Shown piece by piece: positions 6,173-13,383 of a stretch of DNA of 34,710 bases. This DNA is from CAYGZM01 sp964354365 (lineage in GTDB: Bacteria > Planctomycetota > Phycisphaerae > Sedimentisphaerales > Anaerobacaceae): assembly GCA_964354365.1 (NCBI GenBank), contig CAYGZM010000027.1, positions 1 through 34,710 on the forward strand, read 5' to 3'. How positions within the stretch are numbered: position 1 is the first letter of the stretch; each line of letters opens with the position of its first letter. The notes beneath the pieces are model-generated. The model did not search any database. It saw nothing but the letters and a program-made list of their open reading frames with translations, and was not told where the DNA came from. Made by a program: the position numbers and the translations under genes.

Positions 6173-8625
6173 TTTACTGTCGCTTCATCGGATTTTTTAT
6201 CTTGTGAGGTCTCGGCCTTGGTCTTCTCGAGGAGCTTCAGGAGAACTTTTGAGGCCTGGGCATTGGTCAGGTCCTCGCCGGCTTTGAGCAGCGGCCCGAT
6301 GGCGGCGTCAAGCTCACCGACACCGAGCAGGTGATAGCCGAGGAGAAGCTGGATGTCGGCGTCGAAGGTGTAGAAGTCGGCCTTTTCGGAAAGCCTGTCA
6401 ATGTGGTCAAAGAGCGTATCGTCGTCAGAGTACAGGCCGCGAGGGTAGAATACGGTTTGCTCATCCGGCGAGATCTTCGCCAGGGCGGTGCGGAGGACCG
6501 TAGCGGCTTCGGAGTATTGCTCATTGGCGAAAAGGGCCTGAGAATAGGCAAAGGGCAGTATTACGTCGTCGGGCGCTATCTCCATTGCCCTGGCGAACTT
6601 CTCAGCGGCGGCGGCGTAACTGCCTTCTTCAAAGACTTTGACCGCCTCTTCAAAGTAGGCATCGGCAAGGGTGGCGAGGTCAGGCTCGGCGGCGGCTTCG
6701 GCGGCGAGCTTTGCGCGAACATCGGCAAAAGTGGTGTGGTCAACGGGCGTAATGTAGTCTGCCGTCGCAGCAGGCTCGTATTGTACGGTCTGGCCTTCGC
6801 CTGTGTAATAGTAGTTGTAGGTGTAATAGTTATAACTGTCGCTTCTTACTTCGCGTGCGACGGGATAGTAGCCGTACCAGCTATAGGGGTGACAGCCGTA
6901 CCAGTAGTAGCGGAGATAGCTATAGTTCAGAGGCCAATAACCGCCCAGGCTGACAAAGACGTACTTGCGGTGGTAGTACGGATAGCAATACGTGAACGTG
7001 GAGTAAGGTCCCCAGTTGTAGTTCAGCATGAAGTGATACCTGGGCCAGATTGTTCGATAGCAAGTTCGGTTTTGGAAGTCCCTGTAGATATGGTCGTAGT
7101 GAAAGGTGTGTCCTATCGAATAGGGACGGTCATGGAATATCGCATAGCTCTGGCCAGGGCCGCCGTAGCGGTGCGAGCGGACTGTGTGGGCGCCTGCAAC
7201 GTTGTTTAGTATTGTTGTATTGTTGATAATGGTTGTTCGATTTTGTGGATCAGTTCGTCTTTCTCTTAAAGAGATCGATTTGTCGTCCGAGATCCTCGGA
7301 CTCCCAATTGAATGGGTCGATTCAGATCGGCCCATTCTTGGGGCTTCTGCGGCGGTTGTTCCGGATCGTTGCAGCGGTCCGCCTGGGTGGGTGTCGCCTC
7401 TCTGAGTGCCGATTGTGTCGGCTTTTCCGGTGCGCAGCCACTTTGGCGAGCCGGAGGTCGGACTCTGCACGGCGATCTTATCGGAGCGGCCTGTAGGAGA
7501 CTCGCGGGCTTCGCCTATTTTGGGTGCTCTATTCTCGCCCGGCCCTGGCTTTTCAGGCTGGCTACTGCTGCCGCCCTTGCCTCTTGCAGTATCGGTGCTG
7601 CCAATTTTACTGTCGATAGTAAGCTCTCGGCGGGTTGAGATGGACGGCCTGCCGCTGAGCGGTCGTGCAATACGCTGAGTGCGGCTCGGTTCTGCTGTCT
7701 TTGAGCTTTCAACAGGAACTGTGCCGGTGATTGGAGCGGGGGCGGGCTGTTTCACAAGCGGGGGCGTCAGTTGCTTCCTGGTGTCCTTTGTGCTGGTGAT
7801 GGTCCTGGTCCTGCTCGGTTCCGGCGTCTGCGGTTTTGACGAGGAGGGTGCGGCCGGTGTGCTGCCGGGAGGAGCATACGGTTTCTTGACGATGACGGGC
7901 TTGATAATACGGCTTGTTGTGGCGGAACTTGTGCTGTTGTTTGAGCCTGTTGCCGGGGGTGTCGGTGCGGACTGAGTTGACGGCTTGCTTACGATGATAG
8001 GCGCGCCAATGCGGTTTGAGCGGCCGACCGTGCGGGCGCCCGATGAGGAAGATGGCGGTCTCGTCTGCGTTGGAGCCGCCGGCGCGGACGCGGGGCTGCT
8101 CGACGGCGCGCGAACGGCGGGTGGAGATTGCGGCTGCGCGGGGGTAGAGCGGCTGGGAGCGGTTATGGTTGGAGGCCGGCTCGGCGTTGTGCTGGTTGGC
8201 GGCCTGCTTGGGGCTGTTGCTGCCGGTGGCGAGCTGGGAGCCGTCCGGCTGGGTGCGGGCGCGCTCGGACTGGGAGTGCTTCTGGAGCCACCCCGAGAGG
8301 AAGAGGAGTGTGAGCCCGGCCCGGACGGGGCCTTGGCGACAGCAGTCGGAGCCGGCGCGCTCACAGCGACTGCCGGCTGTGAGGCCTTGGGGGCCTCCCT
8401 TACTGCGGGCGTTGCCGGGGGCGCTTTGGCGGCAGGAGTGGGTGTATTTGAAGGCGCCGGGGCTGTTTGGGGCGGTGCCTGCTGTTGAGATGGGGCCGAT
8501 CTGGCTTGTTTGCCGTGGGACTTCTCTTCGCCGAAGGCAGAGGCAAGAAGGGCAATCGTTGTAAAGGCCACCGCCAGAACGAAGACTTCTGCGGCACGTT
8601 TGGATTCCAAGATTGACGCGATCAT
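6169..8625 (-). CDS. large Pro/Ser/Thr-rich exported protein with Tyr-rich block and C-terminal TPR-like repeats
   Basis: The 818-aa product starts at the ATG at 8625, chosen over 8661 because AAAGGAG lies eight bases upstream. Residues 10-32 are hydrophobic (AEVFVLAVAFTTIALLASAFG), a signal peptide or anchor. Residues 35-450 are low complexity, rich in Pro, Ser, Thr and Ala, with imperfect SRPPTxTxP repeats. Residues 485-590 are unusually rich in Tyr, Trp and His (YYWYGCHPYSWYGYYP), resembling tyrosine-rich wall or coat segments. Residues 650-800 contain TPR-like helices (AYFEEAVKVFEEGSYAAAAEKFARAMEIAPDD and a second pair). A disordered spacer, an aromatic block and TPRs suggest a scaffold or envelope-associated protein. 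The next gene overlaps by 4 nt. Function not known. Confidence 0.8.
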   Translation of the reverse strand: MIASILESKRAAEVFVLAVAFTTIALLASAFGEEKSHGKQARSAPSQQQAPPQTAPAPSNTPTPAAKAPPATPAVREAPKASQPAVAVSAPAPTAVAKAPSGPGSHSSSSRGGSRSTPSPSAPAPSRTAPSSPPAATAPSRPPTSTTPSRPPTITAPSRSTPAQPQSPPAVRAPSSSPASAPAAPTQTRPPSSSSGARTVGRSNRIGAPIIVSKPSTQSAPTPPATGSNNSTSSATTSRIIKPVIVKKPYAPPGSTPAAPSSSKPQTPEPSRTRTITSTKDTRKQLTPPLVKQPAPAPITGTVPVESSKTAEPSRTQRIARPLSGRPSISTRRELTIDSKIGSTDTARGKGGSSSQPEKPGPGENRAPKIGEARESPTGRSDKIAVQSPTSGSPKWLRTGKADTIGTQRGDTHPGGPLQRSGTTAAEAPRMGRSESTHSIGSPRISDDKSISLRERRTDPQNRTTIINNTTILNNVAGAHTVRSHRYGGPGQSYAIFHDRPYSIGHTFHYDHIYRDFQNRTCYRTIWPRYHFMLNYNWGPYSTFTYCYPYYHRKYVFVSLGGYWPLNYSYLRYYWYGCHPYSWYGYYPVAREVRSDSYNYYTYNYYYTGEGQTVQYEPAATADYITPVDHTTFADVRAKLAAEAAAEPDLATLADAYFEEAVKVFEEGSYAAAAEKFARAMEIAPDDVILPFAYSQALFANEQYSEAATVLRTALAKISPDEQTVFYPRGLYSDDDTLFDHIDRLSEKADFYTFDADIQLLLGYHLLGVGELDAAIGPLLKAGEDLTNAQASKVLLKLLEKTKAETSQDKKSDEATVK

Positions 8626-8760
8626 GATATGGCTCCTTTCAAACTCATCCAGGTTTTCCATAGCAAAGCGGCTGCATTCATAGCTGCCGTTCTATCTAAA
8701 GAAGGCGGAGACCAGAGGTCCGGTAACGGTTTTTCTTGGGAAAATCGGTTTTTTCCCGGG

Positions 8761-8789
8761 TTGTACGATGAGGCGGTTACGGGTATTAT
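8761..8789 (+). promoter_or_regulatory. sigma70-type promoter for the gene at 8894
   Basis: TTGTAC (8761-8766) and TATTAT (8784-8789) are spaced by 17 bp. Transcription would start near 8796, placing the long palindrome inside a leader of about 100 nt. Confidence 0.55.
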
Positions 8790-8821
8790 GGGTGGTGGAT
8801 TCGCAGGAAATGTCAAAAGGC

Positions 8822-8865
8822 TTCTGCAAAATTGCAGGTTAGGTCTAACCTGCAATTTTGTAGAA
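8822..8865. repeat. 44-nt near-perfect inverted repeat
   Basis: CAAAATTGCAGGTTAG (8827-8842) and CTAACCTGCAATTTTG (8845-8860) are exact reverse complements separated by GT. The pairing continues outward with one G:T wobble (8826/8861) and four more pairs (8822-8825 with 8862-8865). In RNA this makes a stem of up to 21 bp ending 16 nt before the Shine-Dalgarno of the downstream gene. As DNA it could be an operator. It is not a normal terminator because it lies between divergent genes, downstream of a promoter. Confidence 0.8.
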
Positions 8866-8893
8866 CTCATAAATGTCAAATGGGGAGTCTATT

Positions 8894-10255
8894 TTGAGCG
8901 AAGAGTGCCCGACGCATAGAAAACGCCGAAGGTTAAGGGCCTATCACATACTGCTTGTGGCGCTGGTTATCCTCGTCGGCGGGTACGGCCTGCTGAGATG
9001 GAGGCTCAAGTCGCAGCTCCAGGGGAGGATGGATGCGATTCAGGCGGCGGGGTATCCTATTACGTGCGCTGAGCTGGATAAGTGGTACAGCATACCGAAC
9101 GACGTTGAAAATGCCGCGGAGGTGATATTGGATGCGACTGCGTACTATGCGGCGCCAAACAAGCCCGAACTTATGCCGGAAGCAGGCCAGGCGGAACTGC
9201 CCGGACGAACCGAGCCTCTATCCGAAGAAACCAGACAGCTTATTGGGCAATATCTCGCACAGAACAAGCGGACACTTGAGCTGCTTGGCAAAGCTGCATC
9301 AATTGAGCACAGCCGATATCCCATAGACCTTAGCGCCGGCTTTGCCGCCCAGATGCCTTATCTGAGCGAGATTCGTGGTGCAGCTCGCCTGCCGATGCTC
9401 GATGCCATTTGGCATGCTGAAAACAACGAAGGGGAGTCGGCTGTGGAGGCAGTGGCGTCTATATTCGGCGTTGCCCGTACATTTGCCCAAGAGCCCTTGA
9501 TTACCTCTCAGCTCGTTCGGTTTGGCTGCGAGAGTTTCGGCGTGTCCGCCATTGAGCAGGTTGTCAACAGGATGGAGCTCGAGGCTGAGCAATTGGCTAG
9601 GCTGAGCAAGGCTTTTGCACAGGGGGAAGATGAATCGGGTCTGTTGCGAGGGTTCGTTGGAGAACGGTGCGAGGTATTGGAGGCTCTGCGGGACCCTGAC
9701 GGCGTGACCCCCCAGGTTCTTAGGGCCCCTCGGTCGATGGGACTGTTGTACGGCGCCTATAGGGCAATGGGCCTGACGGACAAAGGAGCGACCATTTACC
9801 TCGACCTTATGGATGGAGTGTTTGACGCCCTGCGCCTGCCTGAGCAAGAGCGCGTAAAAGCGGCTGAGACTATCGAGGCCGAGAGGCAGGAGGTCCCGAG
9901 AATCTACGTGATGCTGCACGTGCTTATGCCAGTTCATTTGAGGATATTCCAACTGAGTCTGAACAACATTGCACGTCTTCGGACCGTCAGAGTGGGGCTG
10001 GCGATTGAGCGTTACCGCTTGGCCAATGGGAAGTTGCCTGAGAATCTGGCGGAGCTTGTTCCGGCATACCTCGATACTGTGCCTAAGGACCCGTTTGACG
10101 GGCAGGAGCTGCGGTATAAGAGGCTCGAGAAGGGGTATGTGGTCTATAGCATTGGCGAAGACGGCAGCGACGACGGCGGAGAAGAGCGACTTCCACAGGG
10201 CAAGCGCAAAGGAGGAAAGGCAAACTGGGATGTTACGTTTATTGTTGAGCGGTAG
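8894..10255 (+). CDS. membrane-anchored planctomycete hypothetical protein
   Basis: An ATG at 8873 is possible, but the TTG at 8894 has GGGGAG six bases upstream and is the better start (453 aa; 460 from 8873). A basic head (THRKRRRLRAYH) is followed by one helix (ILLVALVILVGGYGLL), giving an N-in, periplasm-out anchor. The body is mostly helical. Residues 360-430 carry a pattern common in planctomycete envelope proteins and similar to the C-terminal part of pseudopilin-like proteins: RVGLAIERYRLANGKLPENL, LVPAYLDTVPKDPFDGQ, then YVVYSIGEDGSDDGG. I do not recognise a catalytic site. The gene is transcribed alone from the promoter at 8761-8789. Confidence 0.75.
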   Translation: MSEECPTHRKRRRLRAYHILLVALVILVGGYGLLRWRLKSQLQGRMDAIQAAGYPITCAELDKWYSIPNDVENAAEVILDATAYYAAPNKPELMPEAGQAELPGRTEPLSEETRQLIGQYLAQNKRTLELLGKAASIEHSRYPIDLSAGFAAQMPYLSEIRGAARLPMLDAIWHAENNEGESAVEAVASIFGVARTFAQEPLITSQLVRFGCESFGVSAIEQVVNRMELEAEQLARLSKAFAQGEDESGLLRGFVGERCEVLEALRDPDGVTPQVLRAPRSMGLLYGAYRAMGLTDKGATIYLDLMDGVFDALRLPEQERVKAAETIEAERQEVPRIYVMLHVLMPVHLRIFQLSLNNIARLRTVRVGLAIERYRLANGKLPENLAELVPAYLDTVPKDPFDGQELRYKRLEKGYVVYSIGEDGSDDGGEERLPQGKRKGGKANWDVTFIVER

Positions 10256-10462
10256 GGGCGTGGGATGGGATGGTATGGCTGCGATATACCCCCTCCCTGA
10301 CAGTCGTGGCTTGTTTCTTTGACGGTCGGGGCTTGTAGAGGGATTGCGTTTGAGGGGGGCAATAACCGGGCTTTTTTCGTAACGTTTTGGCGTCTGGAGC
10401 GTCTATTATCTGTAGGCCTGTAAATGAAAATGTGACGATATAAGCATTTGGCAGGAAAATAC
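10256..10462. other. intergenic region with no gene
   Basis: No coding signal is visible between the stop at 10255 and the promoter at 10463. The stretch holds a 16-bp imperfect direct repeat (GACAGTCGTGGCTTGT at 10299 and GACGGTCGGGGCTTGT at 10321, 14 of 16 identical) and a T-run near 10372 that lacks a GC-rich stem before it. Confidence 0.5.
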
Positions 10463-10491
10463 TTGGCAGAATCAGCAGTATCGGCTATAAT
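10463..10491 (+). promoter_or_regulatory. sigma70-type promoter for the long right-hand operon
   Basis: TTGGCA (10463-10468) and a consensus TATAAT (10486-10491) are spaced by exactly 17 bp, the best promoter in the window. Transcription would start near 10498, about 97 nt before the first ATG. No other convincing promoter was found before 33253, although internal ones cannot be excluded. Confidence 0.7.
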
Positions 10492-10498
10492 GCATGGA

Positions 10499-10564
10499 TG
10501 CTGGTAACGTGAATCCAGCACAAGTTCGGCGAGGGTAGCGGATGGTGCACGCCTGGTAAGGCGT
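10499..10564 (+). promoter_or_regulatory. structured 5' leader with two short hairpins
   Basis: Just after the predicted transcription start, TGCTGG (10499-10504) can pair with CCAGCA (10515-10520), and ACGCCT (10549-10554) with AGGCGT (10559-10564) around a GGTA loop. It does not match any riboswitch consensus I can recall. A role in regulation or mRNA stability is only a suggestion. Confidence 0.3.
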
Positions 10565-10594
10565 TAGGGCAGTCTCTTTACGAAAGGGATTGAT

Positions 10595-12256
10595 ATGTTG
10601 AAGGCATTCGACAAGAAGCTCCGTGTGGTTCGTCTTCGCTGCAGCATTAATCTTCTTCTCAGGCAGGCCGGCAGGATATTGGCGGCTGCGGGCGTTATAG
10701 CGATGGTTGTTGCTCTGACTGAGCAGTTGTTCGCGCTGAGCGTTGTCAACGACGTGAGATTGTGGGTATTCTTTGGGGCGGCGGCGGTTTCGATCCTTGT
10801 GCTGTGGCTGGTCAATCAGCCGAACCGTATGCAGGCCTCGCTGCTGTTGGACGAGCGGCTGAGGCTGCGCGAGCGTTTTAGCACGGCCCTGGCGTTTGCC
10901 GATTCAAAGGACCCATTCGCCCAGGCGGCGTGCAATGAGGCCCGCGCCAGGGCCGAGCGGATGGAATTAGCGGGGCATTTTCCCATACGGCCTTCACGGT
11001 GCTGGGCATACGCGGTCAGCGTGTGGATGGCAGCCGGGGCGATAGTCCTGTTTATGCCGCAGAAAGACCTGCTCGGATTCCTGCGGAAACAGGATGAGCA
11101 GAAGGAACAGGTCAAGAAGATAGAACAGGCGAAGGCGGAGATTAAGGAGGCGGCAACGCCGGTGAAGCTGGCGGTGAGCCAGTTGGGCAGGCCGGAATTG
11201 GCCGAGGCGTTGAGCAAATTGGAGGAAATGCCGAAGGACGCCAAGCCGGAGGACATCAAGCGTGAGGCAATTCGTGCTCTGGGCGACCTTTCCGAACAAA
11301 TCAAGAAGATGCAGAGCAGCGCGCAGCTTGAAACGGCCGAGCTGATGCAGAAGATGTTCAAGCAGCTTCGCAGCTCATCGGATATGTTCTCGCAGAAAAT
11401 GGTCCAGGCCCTTGCGACGGGCAATTTTGCCGAGGCGTCCAATCTCCTGGACCAAATGCGCAAGGAGCTGGAGGAGTCGAAACTGACCGAGGAACAGCGA
11501 AAGGCCCTTGCCGAGCAGTTGCAGAATTTGGCCAAGCAGATTCAGCAGTTGGCTCAGAAAAACGAGGAGCTTGAAAAGGAGTTAGAGAAGTTAGGACTGG
11601 ACAAGAACCTTGCCAAGATGGACGACAAGCAGCTTCGGGAGGCTCTGCAGAAGCAGGGCCTGAGCTTGGAGAAGGTCGAGGAGCTGCTGAAGAAGGCGGC
11701 TGCGTGCCGGTCGGCGAGCAATCGCTGCTCGAAGCTTGGGCAGGCGATGGCATCCTGCGGGGCCGGCAGCGCGGGCTTGTCCGGCGACGAGTTAGGGGCG
11801 CTTATGGAGCAGTTAGACGAGCTGCAGGCCACGAAGGAGCAATTGATGATGATGCAGGCGAGCCTTAACGAGATCGGCCGCTGCATGGGGTGTCTTGGGG
11901 ATGGTATGTGCGAGGGTCTCGGCGGGATGGGGCCATTCAAAGAGGGATTTGCACAGAAGTACGGAGCCGGTACAGGTGGTCCGGGAATGGGCTACGGCCC
12001 GGTCGGCATCGATGAGACCGGACAGACCTCAGATAAAAAGACCCGTGTCCAGAACAAGGGGGGCGAAGGGCCTATGGTCGCCAGCTGGTACTTCAAGGGC
12101 ACCCAGGTGAAGGGCGAGGCCAAGCGTGAGTTCTCGGAGGTTGTTCAGGCGGGGCGCGACAGTGCGGCTGAGGCCATAAGCGAGAACGAGATACCGCGCA
12201 AGTACGAGGACGCGGTCAAGAGCTACTTCGGCCAGCTTGAAGAGGCCGGGAAGTAA
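10595..12256 (+). CDS. coiled-coil membrane protein at the head of the MoxR/VWA operon (DUF4175-like)
   Basis: The 553-aa protein has two N-terminal helices (about residues 25-47 and 55-72) followed by MQASLLLDERLRLRERFSTAL, a third helix at about 137-153, and then a long charged coiled coil (residues 160-370; many E/K/Q heptads such as LAKQIQQLAQKNEELEKELE). A Cys- and Gly-rich stretch follows (CRSASNRCSKL; GRCMGCLGDGMCEGLGGMG), and the end is IPRKYEDAVKSYFGQL. Similar helical proteins sit beside MoxR/DUF58/VWA genes in planctomycetes. The ATG has GAAAGGGA upstream. Likely a structural inner-membrane partner of the VWA proteins. No enzymatic motif was seen. Family name is a best guess. Confidence 0.75.
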   Translation: MLKAFDKKLRVVRLRCSINLLLRQAGRILAAAGVIAMVVALTEQLFALSVVNDVRLWVFFGAAAVSILVLWLVNQPNRMQASLLLDERLRLRERFSTALAFADSKDPFAQAACNEARARAERMELAGHFPIRPSRCWAYAVSVWMAAGAIVLFMPQKDLLGFLRKQDEQKEQVKKIEQAKAEIKEAATPVKLAVSQLGRPELAEALSKLEEMPKDAKPEDIKREAIRALGDLSEQIKKMQSSAQLETAELMQKMFKQLRSSSDMFSQKMVQALATGNFAEASNLLDQMRKELEESKLTEEQRKALAEQLQNLAKQIQQLAQKNEELEKELEKLGLDKNLAKMDDKQLREALQKQGLSLEKVEELLKKAAACRSASNRCSKLGQAMASCGAGSAGLSGDELGALMEQLDELQATKEQLMMMQASLNEIGRCMGCLGDGMCEGLGGMGPFKEGFAQKYGAGTGGPGMGYGPVGIDETGQTSDKKTRVQNKGGEGPMVASWYFKGTQVKGEAKREFSEVVQAGRDSAAEAISENEIPRKYEDAVKSYFGQLEEAGK

Positions 12257-12348
12257 GAAAAGATTTTTTCTCGCCCGCGGGTGGGATCGGTCTTGTAGTG
12301 CACTGCAAAAAAGGCCCCAGTCAAGCCTGATTCAGGGAGTTACGACGA

Positions 12349-13383
12349 ATGCGAAAAGGAATGTCGCGTGCTCTGTTAGGTCTCTCTGCAATTATCGCAG
12401 GGGCATTCTGTTTGGTCTGGCTATCGTGCAAGGGAGAAGGCGGCAGGGATCACAGGCAGGTTGTTTTATACTGCTCGGTGGATCAGGCGATTGCCGAGCC
12501 TATCATTGCGGAATTTGAAAGACTCTCCGGCATCAAGGTATCGGCTCGCTTCGACACGGAGGCGAACAAGACTATAGGCCTGGTTCAGCGGATACGGGCC
12601 GAGGCGGCATCGCCGATGGCGGACGTTTTCTGGTCGAACGAGGTCTTTTATACGATACGTTTGGGGCGTGAGGGTCTGCTTGCGGGGTACAACAGCGAAC
12701 AGACGGATAATTGGCCTGCCCTGTTTAGCGACCCGAATAGCCGTTGGTATGGCTTCGCGTTGCGCGGGCGGGTGATCGGTTACAACACCAAAAAAGTGAG
12801 TGCTGAGGAAGCGCCGCGGTCGCTCGATGACGTGCTCGACGGCAAATGGAAGGGACGGCTTGCTATGGCGGCCCCGGAATTCGGAACCACGGGCGGCGAC
12901 GTAGCGAGCTGGTTCGCCCATTACGGCGCCCAGCGGGCAGAGGAGATTCTCCGGGGGCTGAAGGCCAGCGAGGTGCGTTTGGTCGCGGGCAACAGCGTCG
13001 CGGTGCGGATGGTGGCAACGGGGCAGGCGGATATTTGCTTTACGGACACGGACGACGTCTATGCGGCCCAACGAAACGGCTGGCCCATCGCTATGAGTTA
13101 TCTCGACCAGGGCGGCGAGGGGGCTTTGGCGATACCGAATACGGCTGCGGTGATAAAGGGCGCACCGCATTCGGCAGAAGCGAAGGAACTGATGGACTTT
13201 TTGCTGAGCGAGAAGCTTGAGCAGATGCTGGCGGAAAGTGATTCCCACAACAGCCCAATTCACCCATCTCTGGCGAAGCGGTATAAGTCGTATAAGATTC
13301 CAAAGGCACTGGATGTGGATTACGCCAAGGTGGCCGATGAGCTGCCGAGGGCCATCCAGTCCGCAAGGGAGATTCTCAGGTGA
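12349..13383 (+). CDS. ABC transporter substrate-binding lipoprotein (iron(III)/family 1 type)
   Basis: The 344-aa protein opens with a lipoprotein signal (LLGLSAIIAGAFCLVWLSC; the Cys is about residue 27) and then the type II periplasmic binding fold: VVLYCSVDQAIAEPIIAEFERLSGIKV, ADVFWSNEVFYT, WYGFALRGRVIGYNTKKV, SLDDVLDGKWKGRLAMAAPEFGTTGG, VAGNSVAVRMVATGQADICFTD, IPNTAAVIKGAPHSAEAKELMDFLLS. The spacing is that of the FutA/FbpA-like iron and related binding proteins. The ligand is not certain: the metal-binding tyrosine pattern was not verified. The start at 12349 has GGGAG about ten bases upstream. It overlaps the permease gene by 4 nt (GTGA), confirming that they act together. No ATPase gene for this importer is in the window. 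Confidence 0.85.
   Translation: MRKGMSRALLGLSAIIAGAFCLVWLSCKGEGGRDHRQVVLYCSVDQAIAEPIIAEFERLSGIKVSARFDTEANKTIGLVQRIRAEAASPMADVFWSNEVFYTIRLGREGLLAGYNSEQTDNWPALFSDPNSRWYGFALRGRVIGYNTKKVSAEEAPRSLDDVLDGKWKGRLAMAAPEFGTTGGDVASWFAHYGAQRAEEILRGLKASEVRLVAGNSVAVRMVATGQADICFTDTDDVYAAQRNGWPIAMSYLDQGGEGALAIPNTAAVIKGAPHSAEAKELMDFLLSEKLEQMLAESDSHNSPIHPSLAKRYKSYKIPKALDVDYAKVADELPRAIQSAREILR

Larger units (their letters stand above)
8626..8893. other. divergent intergenic region
   Basis: This 268-bp gap separates the minus-strand gene at 8625 from the plus-strand gene at 8894. It contains the plus-strand promoter at 8761-8789, the palindrome at 8822-8865, and a smaller dyad (GGGAAAA 8738-8744 and TTTTCCC 8751-8757) just upstream of the -35 box, which could be an operator. 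I could not find a convincing promoter for the minus-strand gene. Confidence 0.6.

Noticed and set aside
7985..8488. long plus-strand open frames opposite the Pro/Ser-rich gene
   Set aside because: They are antisense shadows of GC-rich low-complexity coding sequence; they lack ribosome-binding sites and give Gly/Ala/Val-rich nonsense.
9299..9952. 217-aa minus-strand open frame
   Set aside because: It lies fully inside the 8894-10255 gene, has no plausible start context and no recognisable domain.
10355..10380. intrinsic terminator after the gene ending at 10255
   Set aside because: There is a T-run, but no stable GC stem directly before it.
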